Assembly: GCF_018476885.1 (NCBI RefSeq)
Contig: NZ_JAHCVJ010000003.1
Location: 62,001-126,000, forward strand
Reading direction: 5' to 3'
Length of the DNA: 64,000 nt
From: Geoanaerobacter pelophilus
GTDB lineage: Bacteria > Desulfobacterota > Desulfuromonadia > Geobacterales > DSM-12255
In this document: positions 9,709-17,364 of the stretch, piece by piece
How the letters are laid out: every line of letters starts with the position of its first letter
Numbering within the stretch: the first letter of the stretch is position 1
Notes under the pieces: model-generated
What the model was told of the DNA's origin: nothing
The model's database searches: none
What the model saw: the letters and a program-made list of their open reading frames with translations, nothing else
Position numbers and translations under genes: made by a program

Positions 9709-9713
9709 TTAAA
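9686..9713 (+). repeat. attL: tRNA-Leu 3' end, left boundary of integrated element
   Basis: TTCGAGTCCATT (9686-9697) and CGCACCATTAAA (9702-9713) both recur in order at 17365-17376 and 17380-17391. The 4 bases between them differ (CCAC versus ACA). The functional tRNA is kept on the integrase side, as is usual for tyrosine integrases using tRNA 3' ends. Confidence 0.85.
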
Positions 9714-9740
9714 GAGTCCGGCCTTGACCGGGCGAAGCTA

Positions 9741-9770
9741 AAAGCCTTGAGAAATCAAGGCTTTTTCTTT
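9741..9770 (+). terminator. Intrinsic terminator downstream of tRNA-Leu
   Basis: Stem AAAGCCTTG (9741-9749) / CAAGGCTTT (9756-9764), 6-base loop, then T-rich CTTTTTTG. It lies within the element's left end, replacing the chromosomal terminator displaced to 17391. Confidence 0.8.
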
Positions 9771-9816
9771 TTTGACTTGTCTAATGCAGTCCGATAAAGT
9801 ACGCTTACATCTATAA

Positions 9817-9884
9817 TTTTGACGGTATTTCCGACGGTATTCTTAAAAAACCGTCAAAATCGACATGGAAAATACCGTCAAAAA
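9817..9884. repeat. Four-copy GACGGT repeat array upstream of integrase
   Basis: Two plus copies (GACGGTATT at 9821 and 9833) face two inverted copies (ACCGTC at 9851 and 9874). The outer pair extends to TTTTGACGGTATTTCC versus its complement with one extra A. They lie between the tRNA terminator and the integrase ribosome site, the place expected for integrase arm sites, excisionase sites or an autoregulatory operator. Confidence 0.65.
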
Positions 9885-9897
9885 ATGGAGGTGGGCA

Positions 9898-11163
9898 ATG
9901 CCAAAGCGGATCATCCCCCTTACTGACATGCAGGTACAGAAAGTCAAGCCGAACGCTAAAGAGATCAAACTTGGCGACGGCGACGGACTATATCTTTTGG
10001 TTTCCCCCTCCGGCGGCAAGCTCTGGCGTTTCGATTACCGGTATCTTGACCGGCGGAAAACCCTTTCAATTGGTCCTTACCCTGCAATCTCCCTTGCCAA
10101 AGCTCGACAGCTTCGTGACGATGCACGGCGGCTGCTCCTGGACGGCACCGACCCAGGCACAGTTCACAGCAAACGCGCCAAAGCAGAAAAACTGAAAGAA
10201 TCCCATGCTGCAGAACAGCGGCAAGCCGATTATGCCGCCAACACATTCGAGAAGGTAGCAAGGGAGTGGCACAGCAGCAGGGTAAGCGAATGGTCTGCAA
10301 CCCACGCCGACCGGCTTATGCGACAGCTTGAACGCGACGTATTCCCGGAGATCGGCAGCAGACATATTGCTGAAGTGACATTTACGGATATTGTCGCCTT
10401 GCTCCGTAAGGTATCCATCCGCACCCTTGAAACCGCCCACCGGCTGAAGATTGCTTTCCACGGTACATTCCGCTATGCCATGATGCACGGACTTATCACC
10501 CACAACCCGGCAACCGACTTCCGGGAGGTCTTGCCGACTGTCAAACCGAAGCACATGGCGGCACCCACCGACCCGAAGAAAGCGGCGGAACTGCTCCGGG
10601 CCATTGATTCCTTTTCTGGTTCCTTCATAGTCAAGTGCGCCATGCAGCTTGCCCCCCTGCTCTTCTGTCGGCCCGGTGAACTGCGGCACGCTGAATGGTC
10701 AGAAATCGACCTTGAGCGGGCACTGTGGAGCATCCCGGCAGAAAAGATGAAGCTGAAGAAACCCCATCTTGTGCCGCTGTCAAACCAGGCTATCGTCATA
10801 TTCAAAGCACTGCAAACGCTCACAGGATCAGGGCGCTATGTATTCCCCTGCCACCGTTCACCGCTCCGTTGCATGAGCGAAAACAGCGTCAATGCCGGAT
10901 TGCGTCGGCTTGGATTCGAGAAAGAAGAGATCACCGGCCACGGTTTCCGGGCAATGGCAAGAACCATGCTGCATGAAATTTTGCAGTTTCAGCCTGATGT
11001 TATTGAGGCGCAACTTGCCCACGCCGTACCGGATCGGCTCGGCAATGCCTACAACCGAACGCAGTTTATCAAGGAACGAACCGCCATGATGCAGACGTGG
11101 GCAGATTATCTTGATGGACTGAAGACCGGGGCGAAGGTGATACCATTGAAGAAGGCAAACTAA
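9898..11163 (+). CDS. Tyrosine recombinase/integrase, P4 family
   Basis: 421 residues from the ATG at 9898, chosen because GGAGGTG lies just upstream; another in-frame ATG at 9865 falls inside the repeat array. Integrates and excises the element by strand exchange at the tRNA-Leu 3' end. The N-terminal DUF4102-type arm-binding domain (KLGDGDGLYLLVSPSGGKLW, residues ~24-43) is followed by a core-binding SAM-like domain. The catalytic set is Arg258 (CRPGELRHAEW), His290 area (KPHLVPLS), Arg351 (HGFRAMART), His375 (LAH) and Tyr385 (YNRTQF). It lies immediately inside attL, as in most tRNA-inserted islands. Confidence 0.95.
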   Translation: MPKRIIPLTDMQVQKVKPNAKEIKLGDGDGLYLLVSPSGGKLWRFDYRYLDRRKTLSIGPYPAISLAKARQLRDDARRLLLDGTDPGTVHSKRAKAEKLKESHAAEQRQADYAANTFEKVAREWHSSRVSEWSATHADRLMRQLERDVFPEIGSRHIAEVTFTDIVALLRKVSIRTLETAHRLKIAFHGTFRYAMMHGLITHNPATDFREVLPTVKPKHMAAPTDPKKAAELLRAIDSFSGSFIVKCAMQLAPLLFCRPGELRHAEWSEIDLERALWSIPAEKMKLKKPHLVPLSNQAIVIFKALQTLTGSGRYVFPCHRSPLRCMSENSVNAGLRRLGFEKEEITGHGFRAMARTMLHEILQFQPDVIEAQLAHAVPDRLGNAYNRTQFIKERTAMMQTWADYLDGLKTGAKVIPLKKAN

Positions 11164-11177
11164 CAAGGGGGGATATT

Positions 11178-11381
11178 ATGTTAAGCGAAAAAATAAGCAG
11201 AGAGTTAAGCGAGATTGGTATTGACCTTAAAAACCCGATATTTTTTGACATTTTATCAAGCGACGAAGGAGAAGTATTAAAGGCCTGTAAAGTAATAATC
11301 CGGAATCGGGTGGAATATTCGACTGAACATGAATTCAATGAGTGGGTAAAAAAGATCCCTGATTTAGTCATATATAATTGA
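11178..11381 (+). CDS. Small acidic protein of the element, unknown
   Basis: 67 residues, ATG preceded by AAGGGGGGATATT, 14 bases after the integrase stop, so probably co-transcribed with it. Helical and charged (LSEKISRELSEIGIDLKN), ending WVKKIPDLVIYN. No family recognised. The position beside the integrase is where small excisionases or toxin/antitoxin partners are often found, but no such motif is visible. Confidence 0.6.
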   Translation: MLSEKISRELSEIGIDLKNPIFFDILSSDEGEVLKACKVIIRNRVEYSTEHEFNEWVKKIPDLVIYN

Positions 11382-11397
11382 TTTGCATAACCCACTT

Positions 11398-11453
11398 TCC
11401 CAGAGCTAGCGCGGCCACGCGAAAAGCCGGACCCTTCCTGGCCTGCTCTGGGA
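11398..11453 (+). other. Potential structured RNA segment (three-stem fold)
   Basis: An outer 9-bp stem TCCCAGAGC (11398-11406) / GCTCTGGGA (11445-11453) encloses two smaller hairpins: CGCG-GCCA-CGCG and GCCGG...CCTGGC with one bulge. There is no T-run directly after it, so it is not a simple terminator. It lies between two element genes. It could be a leader element or a small RNA; base pairing is the only evidence. Confidence 0.35.
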
Positions 11454-11492
11454 GTATTGCAGAAGGGTCATCACCGCACGAAGGGGGCGGCT

Positions 11493-12176
11493 ATGCCATT
11501 ACCTGAACGAACCCTCTACAACGTCGATCAACTCGCTGAACGCTGGAAACGCAAATCTGATGACGTTTTGCACATGGTTGAACGCGGGCTGTTGCGCCCC
11601 CATTTCAGCATATCGGCACATTGCAGACATGAACGGTGGGATGAAGCAAAATCTCGATGGTATCCAGTTGATACGTTTGGCAGAGAAACCGATTTCTTAT
11701 GCAACAAGGGGCTTGATTTTAACGACCCCTTATTTCAAGGTCGGCGTTGTTGCATCATGGGATACAAAGGCATTTTCCCGCTTTTGGTTTCAGCATGGTT
11801 TCCCCACAGATGGCCGTTTGAAGTTCCCTTGCGAAACGACTGGCAAGGCGATTTGAAAGACAATTGGTTATATATTAAAACATTCGATGACCGGATAGCG
11901 CTTCTTGAATCACATACTGTCACACCGGCTGATTTTCTTTTCCCCCTGGCTGAAATCAAACGATTCGAGTCAGAACAATTCAGAGATAACGAAAAACCGA
12001 AGGACTATGTAGTTCGGCGACGTGAAGAGGGGGCAACCGACCAAAAGATAGCACGTGAATTGTTCTCAAATGGGATTTCAAAGGAAATGATTGGCCGGAT
12101 TTTCAGGCCTGAACCTGAATCAACATGTAAATCAACCTACACGAAACGAGGTGAAAAAATATTAGGCATCAAGTAG
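11493..12176 (+). CDS. Putative DNA-binding protein of the element, unknown family
   Basis: 227 residues from the ATG at 11493 (GAAGGGGGCGG upstream); the frame is open to 11457 but with a weaker start. The N-terminus (YNVDQLAERWKRKSDDVLHM, residues ~9-28) resembles winged-helix/excisionase-like segments that begin many phage regulators. The C-terminal region (DQKIARELFSNGISKEMIGR) is helix-turn-helix-like. The middle is Trp/Phe-rich and unrecognised. A regulatory role in the element is possible. Composition is less GC-rich than the primase and helicase genes downstream. Confidence 0.6.
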   Translation: MPLPERTLYNVDQLAERWKRKSDDVLHMVERGLLRPHFSISAHCRHERWDEAKSRWYPVDTFGRETDFLCNKGLDFNDPLFQGRRCCIMGYKGIFPLLVSAWFPHRWPFEVPLRNDWQGDLKDNWLYIKTFDDRIALLESHTVTPADFLFPLAEIKRFESEQFRDNEKPKDYVVRRREEGATDQKIARELFSNGISKEMIGRIFRPEPESTCKSTYTKRGEKILGIK

Positions 12177-12275
12177 TTACACGTTTTCAGTAACTTTTCA
12201 GTTGACGTTCAACTAGTTGAATACAGGCAAAAGACATTCCTAGTAGTCCATATTAATACAGGGAGGTCTTTTGCT

Positions 12276-12521
12276 ATGCAAAAACAGAAACAGCACCAAC
12301 CCACCGAAGCACCACCCAGCCCGTCACCGCCTGCCACTGTCAACCCGAAATCACTGTTGCGCCTGCCGCAAGTCCTCGAGCTAATCCCGGTTTCTCGCTC
12401 GGCCTGGTGGGCTGGCGTCAAGTCCGGCCTGTACCCCGCGCCGGTGAAGCTGTCTGCAAATGTCACATGCTGGCGGGCATCAGACATTCTGGAGATCACT
12501 GAAGGGTCGCGCCATGAATGA
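12276..12521 (+). CDS. AlpA-like helix-turn-helix regulator
   Basis: 81 residues, ATG with GGGAGGTC upstream. After a Pro-rich N-terminal tail (~25 residues) the core LLRLPQVLELIPVSRSAWW..GVKSG.YPAPVKLS and CWRASDI follows the AlpA/MerR-type pattern (recognition helix, then G-x-P-x-P-V-K-L, then W-x-x-x-x-I). AlpA proteins activate integrase/excision or early genes of P4-like elements. The primase gene starts 8 bases before its stop, so the pair is probably translationally coupled. Confidence 0.82.
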   Translation: MQKQKQHQPTEAPPSPSPPATVNPKSLLRLPQVLELIPVSRSAWWAGVKSGLYPAPVKLSANVTCWRASDILEITEGSRHE

Positions 12522-13356
12522 CGATCCCTACCACGCCATAAGCGCGGCCTGCAGTGAGATCGGCACGGCCCCGCCGGACTATCCGCTGTTAATCGACAGC
12601 AGAGTACATCGCTACCACGACACCATGAACGACCGGCTCAGGCAGAAAAACGGCTGGTATGTCGCCTACAACAACCCGGACGGCACCACTGGCGGCACTG
12701 TCGGCAGTCACAAGCTGCAAACGTCCCGCAACTGGTGTACCACTATCACCCGTGCCTTTACCCTTGCTGAAAAGGCCGAATTTGCCCTCAAGCAGGCAGC
12801 GGCGAGGGCACAGGCAGAAAACAACCGTTTGCAGCGAGAAACAGCGACAGCGTCAAAAGCGGCCAGCTTGTGGATACGATCTCATCCGGCCGATCCTGCA
12901 CACCCCTACATCATCCGCAAAGGGATACACCCCCACCGCGCCCGGCAGACGGGCGGCTCGCTGGTCCTGGATTACCGGGACAGCGGCGGCACCATTACCA
13001 CCCTGCAATTCATCGACGGGGACGGCGGCAAGCGTTTCCTGTCAAACGGCAGGGTAGCCGGATCGTCGCATCGCTTCGGCCCGAAAATTACCGACTGTAT
13101 TATCCTGGCTGAAGGTTTCGCCACCGGCGCAACTCTTCATGAAGCGACCGGGCACCCGGTCTGCGTCTGCGGATCAGCGGGCAATATCGCCCCTGTTGCT
13201 ATCGGCATCCGTGAAAAATTCCCGGCAATCTCGATCATCATTGCCGGTGACGCGGACCCGGTAGGCAGCAAAGCCGCGAACACTGCGGCGGAGTTGGTGG
13301 GGGGAGTTGTTTGTCTGCCGGATTTCGACGGAGAAAGGGGCACCAATGGCGACTGA
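12514..13356 (+). CDS. Toprim-domain primase-like protein
   Basis: 280 residues from the ATG at 12514. The C-terminal half is a toprim domain of the phage/plasmid DNA primase kind: the catalytic Glu region IILAEGFATGATLHEATG (around residue 195) and the DxD-like IIIAGDADPVGSKAA (around residue 242). The N-terminal ~110 residues resemble the DUF5906/zinc-binding-like leader of P4-type primases in position only; no cysteine zinc finger is visible. It should lay primers for replication of the element together with the DUF927 helicase, whose start overlaps its end by 11 bases. Confidence 0.82.
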   Translation: MNDDPYHAISAACSEIGTAPPDYPLLIDSRVHRYHDTMNDRLRQKNGWYVAYNNPDGTTGGTVGSHKLQTSRNWCTTITRAFTLAEKAEFALKQAAARAQAENNRLQRETATASKAASLWIRSHPADPAHPYIIRKGIHPHRARQTGGSLVLDYRDSGGTITTLQFIDGDGGKRFLSNGRVAGSSHRFGPKITDCIILAEGFATGATLHEATGHPVCVCGSAGNIAPVAIGIREKFPAISIIIAGDADPVGSKAANTAAELVGGVVCLPDFDGERGTNGD

Positions 13357-15202
13357 TACCGACCACAACGACCTTGCAAAGAAACGCGGCCTGAAGGCGG
13401 TCAAGAAGTCCGTTGACAGCGCCGTTGATGCGGCGAAGGGAGTTATGTTCGGCGCGTTCCTTATTATGGCCGGCGGCGTATTCTGGCGCAAACCAAAAGG
13501 GGAAGAGGCAGAAGATATTTTCTTCAGCTCTTTCCTGAAACCGCTTGCTGTATGCCGGGACTCCAAAGCGCTGAACGCGTCAATCCTGTTCGAGATGAAG
13601 AACCTTGACGGCCACCCCGTGCAATTCCTGTTGCGGATTGAAGATACACAGGCAGGGGGCGGCGAACTGGCGCGTATTGCCTTTGTCCAGCGGGGCGGCT
13701 ACTTCGGCGCGGGCATCCGAGCCCGGCAGCTCTTCGCAGATTTCATTAACAGCATCCTGAAGCACTCCCGCAACCTGCCAAGGATCACCCTGGCCGATCG
13801 TACCGGCTGGCTGAAATCCGGCGGAAAGTGGTGCTTTGTCTTGCCTGATTCGACCATAGGCCCGTCACCAGAAAAGGTAATGCTGCAACAGGGAATCAGC
13901 AGCGAGGCACCGGGCTATGAACAGTCCGGCACCCTGGCGGACTGGAACCGGGAGGTGGGGCGGCTCTGTATCGGCAACAGCCGCTTGATCTTGGCTGCCT
14001 GTTGCGCCCTTGCTGGTCCCCTGCTGGCTATCCTGAACCGTGAAGGGGGCGGGCTGCATATCGTCGGCACATCATCGGAAGGCAAGACAACCGCCTTGAT
14101 TCTGGCGGCGTCGGTCATCGGCGGGCGGGAGGCGGTCAAGACTCTGGACGCCACGAAAACCGCCCTTGAAGCGGCGGCGGCACTCTCCAATGATAGCACC
14201 CTGTTTCTTGATGAACTCGGATCCGGCGCGCCGGATGCGATCGCGTCGATGGTCTATGCCCTGGTTTCCGGAGTCGGCAGAGGGCGCGGCGACCAGCGCG
14301 GCGACCTCCGGGAGCGGCGAAGCTGGCGGGTTATGTTTATCACCACCGGCGAAATCGACCTTGAGACCATGATGCGGGGTATTGGCAAGCGGGCGGCCTC
14401 TGGTCAACAGTTGCGGCTTGCCAACATTCCTGCATCACATGAGAACAGCCACGGCATCTTTGAAGATTTGCACGGATTTACCGACGGCGCGGCACTATCG
14501 GATCATATCCGGCAGGCAGCGGCACAACATCACGGCTCAGTATTCCGGGCGTTTCTGAAAAAGTTGACTGATGACTTGAACCGTGACGAAGAAACACTGC
14601 GGAAACTCTTGAATAGCATGGTCAAGAAATTTGTGGCGCACGTGGCACCTGCTGGCAGTGACGGGCAAGTGGTACGGGTGGCGTCCCGTTTCGCCCTGCT
14701 GGCGGCGGCGGGAGAGTATGCCGCACACTGCGGCGTGTTGTCATGGCCCGAAGGTGAAGCACAGCGCGGCGTCCGCGCCTGTTTCGAGGCATGGCTACAG
14801 CGCCGGGGCGGTCATGGTCCGCTTGAGGTCAAGACCCTTCTGGAGCAGTTCGAGGGCTGGCTACAGGCGAACGGAGAAGCGCGGTTTACTCCCATGGATG
14901 GCGACGTGAAAGGATCGGCGCGCCCCATTATCAACCGCGCCGGATTCCGCCGAGAGGTTGCCGACGTAACCGGATCATCGGCGACGGAGTATTTCATTTT
15001 CACGACAGCATTCCGGGAAGCAGTGCAGGGGCATGATCCTCGGTGGGCGGCGCGGATACTGGCTGAACATGGCCTGTTGGCAAAGGTTCATAACGGCGAA
15101 CTTTACCGACAGAAGAAACTTCCGGGCATAGGGAATCAGCGCGTTTACCATGTCCCGGCCCGGATCGGAGACGGCGCCGACCCTGCGGAAAGTTTTCAAT
15201 AG
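13346..15202 (+). CDS. DUF927-domain superfamily helicase/ATPase
   Basis: 618 residues from the ATG at 13346. The central domain carries Walker A GTSSEGKTT (around residue 240) and a Walker B-like TLFLDELGSG (around residue 285), typical of DUF927 proteins that accompany toprim primases in phages and islands. An arginine-rich segment, GRGRGDQRGDLRERRSW, follows. It is likely the replicative helicase of the element. The last codons lie inside a 24-base direct repeat whose second copy is at 16317, so the 3' end of this gene marks the left edge of a cargo insertion. Confidence 0.85.
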   Translation: MATDTDHNDLAKKRGLKAVKKSVDSAVDAAKGVMFGAFLIMAGGVFWRKPKGEEAEDIFFSSFLKPLAVCRDSKALNASILFEMKNLDGHPVQFLLRIEDTQAGGGELARIAFVQRGGYFGAGIRARQLFADFINSILKHSRNLPRITLADRTGWLKSGGKWCFVLPDSTIGPSPEKVMLQQGISSEAPGYEQSGTLADWNREVGRLCIGNSRLILAACCALAGPLLAILNREGGGLHIVGTSSEGKTTALILAASVIGGREAVKTLDATKTALEAAAALSNDSTLFLDELGSGAPDAIASMVYALVSGVGRGRGDQRGDLRERRSWRVMFITTGEIDLETMMRGIGKRAASGQQLRLANIPASHENSHGIFEDLHGFTDGAALSDHIRQAAAQHHGSVFRAFLKKLTDDLNRDEETLRKLLNSMVKKFVAHVAPAGSDGQVVRVASRFALLAAAGEYAAHCGVLSWPEGEAQRGVRACFEAWLQRRGGHGPLEVKTLLEQFEGWLQANGEARFTPMDGDVKGSARPIINRAGFRREVADVTGSSATEYFIFTTAFREAVQGHDPRWAARILAEHGLLAKVHNGELYRQKKLPGIGNQRVYHVPARIGDGADPAESFQ

Positions 15203-15204
15203 TT
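15181..15204 (+). repeat. Left copy of 24-bp direct repeat flanking the cargo gene
   Basis: Matches 16317-16340 at 22 of 24 positions; the shared core includes TGCGGAAA and TTTTCAATAGTT. This copy covers the final codons and stop of the DUF927 gene; the second has no coding role. The pattern is that expected of an insertion or recombination event that duplicated the gene end. Confidence 0.8.
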
Positions 15205-15275
15205 AACCGCTAAAACCATAATTGGTTGGTTCCAATGGAAGCAATAATAAATCAATCACAGGGAGGAACGGACAA

Positions 15276-16307
15276 ATGGCTTTACCTAGAGGACCACTAA
15301 GCGAAACCGTAGAGGCGGCATCAGGGGGTAAACAAACCGTACTTTACACTGCTAAAGGGCAACCGAGTTATTTTAACAAGATTCAGGCATTTAACTGTGA
15401 AGATGTTGGAACAGGGTTCGGAACCGGCAAGCACCCGGCATTTATTGTTAATGGCGTCGAGAAGAGTGAAATATATATCGGGACATATCAGGCAACCATC
15501 CAAAATGGGGAAGCAGTTTCATTGCCGAACCAAGACCCGGCTCACGATATTACTTACCCTGATGCACGAGCCGCTTGTTCAGCAGCCGGTGCAGGTTTCC
15601 ACTTAATGACGAATTGGGAGTGGGCGTCTATTGGCTTGTGGCGGTTGATGAACAATTTAGATCCGCTCATGGGGAACAACGCGCAAGGTGAAGCGAGGTT
15701 TACGACCCACGATGGTATCCATATAACAGCAACGCTCGGGCCTCTTTGCGCGGAACGAGGGAGAGTATTAACCGGCGGCGGTCTGAGGCATGATAACACC
15801 GCTTACGGTATTGCTGACCTTGTAGGGAACGTCTGGGAATGGGTTGACGGTCTTTACATCTTAGGTGGTGCTATACACATGCCTTCTGATAATAATTACT
15901 CTCTTGCAGCAACTGCCTTACCAGATACTGGCGCGAAATTCGATTTAATTGAAGCGCCGCCGGGTAGTAGCCGACTTTTTGGGATTTTTCAGATATCAGA
16001 CACTCAAACATGCATTAGAAGTGGGGTAGTAACCGGGCGTGGATGGATACAGGAAAGTTTCGGGTTGATTGAGGTTAAAGATGGATATACTCCACCGATA
16101 GCACTTAAACAAGCATTACTTCAACCAGTTGGAAGTCAGGCAGAATACGGTGATTTCATCATTGACAACTATGGAGGATACCCCGGCAGCCCTGTAAGAG
16201 GCGGGAGTAATATCAGTGGTAATGCCGCTGGGCTTGCTGCTTTGTATACCCTTTTAGCTTGTGATTCTGGCAACCTTATTGGCTTCAGGCCCGCATTCAT
16301 AGAATAA
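15276..16307 (+). CDS. FGE/C-type-lectin-fold protein with DGR-like variable C-terminus
   Basis: 343 residues from the ATG at 15276 (GGGAGGAAC upstream). A formylglycine-generating-enzyme/sulfatase-modifying-factor fold is indicated by YIGTYQATIQNG, LMTNWEWASIGLWRL (residues ~110-125) and ADLVGNVWEWVDGLY (~185-200). The C-terminus reads PVRGGSNISGNAAGLAALYT followed 14 residues later by IGFRPAF. This matches the scaffold of DGR target proteins (RGG-x-x-x-x-x-G-x-x-AG-x-x-AL ... IGFR), whose interspersed residues are diversified. No reverse transcriptase or template repeat is visible in the window. The gene is AT-richer than the replication genes and lies between 24-base direct repeats. A ligand-binding or receptor role is inferred; an ordinary SUMF1-like protein is the alternative. 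Confidence 0.78.
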   Translation: MALPRGPLSETVEAASGGKQTVLYTAKGQPSYFNKIQAFNCEDVGTGFGTGKHPAFIVNGVEKSEIYIGTYQATIQNGEAVSLPNQDPAHDITYPDARAACSAAGAGFHLMTNWEWASIGLWRLMNNLDPLMGNNAQGEARFTTHDGIHITATLGPLCAERGRVLTGGGLRHDNTAYGIADLVGNVWEWVDGLYILGGAIHMPSDNNYSLAATALPDTGAKFDLIEAPPGSSRLFGIFQISDTQTCIRSGVVTGRGWIQESFGLIEVKDGYTPPIALKQALLQPVGSQAEYGDFIIDNYGGYPGSPVRGGSNISGNAAGLAALYTLLACDSGNLIGFRPAFIE

Positions 16308-16316
16308 CGGGATCAA

Positions 16317-16340
16317 CCTTGCGGAAATTTTTCAATAGTT
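16317..16340 (+). repeat. Right copy of 24-bp direct repeat flanking the cargo gene
   Basis: Second copy of the repeat at 15181-15204, with two mismatches. It begins 10 bases after the cargo gene stop and abuts the GGTAAC cluster. Removing one copy plus the intervening 1.1 kb would join the DUF927 gene directly to the repeat cluster. Confidence 0.8.
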
Positions 16341-16353
16341 GTGATTCGGAAAC

Positions 16354-16541
16354 GTTACCAATGTTACCACGTTACCGCACCGGTAACATGCTGATAGCGT
16401 GGAGTAAAATCGGTAACGACAAATAACGCCACCCGGTAACGGTAACGGATACACCCGTTACCGTTACCGGCATCACAAAAGGGACGTTACCGGTAATTTA
16501 GCCGTAACATCAGCCATATACCGCCATTGGTAACGGGTAAC
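16354..16541. repeat. GGTAAC/GTTACC cluster, candidate replication origin of the element
   Basis: Twelve exact hexamers in 188 bases. GTTACC occurs at 16354, 16363, 16371, 16457, 16463 and 16486. GGTAAC occurs at 16382, 16412, 16435, 16441, 16529 and 16536. Several are back to back or as inverted pairs (ACCGGTAAC, GTTACCGTTACC). It lies downstream of the primase and helicase genes in an otherwise gene-free 280-base stretch. P4-like satellites have iteron clusters bound by their primase/helicase; an equivalent role here is inference. Confidence 0.75.
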
Positions 16542-16590
16542 AGAAGTAACACGTCAAAAACAACACCTATACAAAAAAGGAGAAAATCCC

Positions 16591-16896
16591 ATGATAGCGA
16601 AATACATCGCCGGTAAGGGCAACCGCTCTGTTTTGGATTACAACGACCCGTGCCCGTTTCATCCGGAAAACGGATTTGAAGAGGCGTTTCTGTTCTACCT
16701 GCACAAGATAAGCAGCGCTCTTGAAGATACCGAAGCGGCAATCAGCGGGGAGCTTGACAACTGTGTTGAAATAAGGCTGATGACCCTTGAAGAAACTTTG
16801 ACCGCGAAACTTGACGCAGTTATCGAGGAGCTGCGGCAGTTACGCCCGCTTCCGGATCATAGCGACACCACCGCATCAACCGATCGTCGGGATTGA
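16591..16896 (+). CDS. Small protein of the element, unknown
   Basis: 101 residues, ATG with AAGGAGAAAATCCC upstream. The N-terminal ~30 residues include DYNDPCPFHPENGF; the rest is helical and acidic, with a probable coiled coil (TLEETLTAKLDAVIEELRQL, residues ~70-89). No family recognised. It follows the repeat cluster and may be regulatory or copy-control, which cannot be shown from sequence. Confidence 0.6.
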   Translation: MIAKYIAGKGNRSVLDYNDPCPFHPENGFEEAFLFYLHKISSALEDTEAAISGELDNCVEIRLMTLEETLTAKLDAVIEELRQLRPLPDHSDTTASTDRRD

Positions 16897-17364
16897 CCTG
16901 TAAGCGGAGATTATGGCTGACCACATACCAAGACAAGGGGGGCATGGAGTTAAAGCGACTCTGTGCCCCCCTTGTGCTGTTCATCTCCCCCCAGGGACAA
17001 CAGGTAGCACATACCGACCGCAGCGCGCCCCTGTTTCCTCCCCTCTTCTGGTTTCATCACCGCACCCCGCACCCCTTCACAGGGGAGTACACCCGCCGAG
17101 AAATCCCCCACGAACTACAATTCTTAATCTATAATGTTACTCGAACGTCAATAAGTCACGGGTCCTTCCCGGGGCAATCTTCCGTACGGGCAGCATAGCG
17201 CGCAATATCCGCCCCTATTTGAATTTTTGATTTACTGCGGAAAAATGAAAAAAACAGGTGGTAATAACACATGTGTCGGTTTTGATGGTAGCTTGTTAGT
17301 TTTACGGTATTTAATACGGTACATTGATCTTAGTTGGCTAATTTATTTAATAATATTAAATATT
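16897..17364. other. Right end of the element, no confident gene; strong hairpin and AT-rich segment
   Basis: An ORF starting at ATG 16913 (GGAG upstream, 73 codons, with a CPPC) is possible, but it is Pro/His/Thr-rich and spans a strong hairpin, so I do not call it. The hairpin at 16933-16975 has an 18-bp stem (two G-T pairs) starting ACAAGGGGGGCA and a 7-base loop. From about 17110 the DNA becomes AT-rich and holds only short unconvincing frames up to attR. Confidence 0.5.

Noticed and set aside
9865-9897. Upstream ATG (9865) as the start of the integrase
   Set aside because: It lies inside the GACGGT repeat array and has no ribosome site; GGAGGTG precedes the ATG at 9898.
16913-17134. 73-codon ORF with CPPC motif near the right end of the element
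   Set aside because: Has a moderate ribosome site but spans a strong hairpin and is a Pro/His/Thr-rich low-information sequence; not supported enough to call.
9898-17364. DGR reverse transcriptase or template repeat within the element
   Set aside because: No ORF with the RT catalytic YxDD motif and no second copy of the variable-region sequence could be found; only the variable protein is present.
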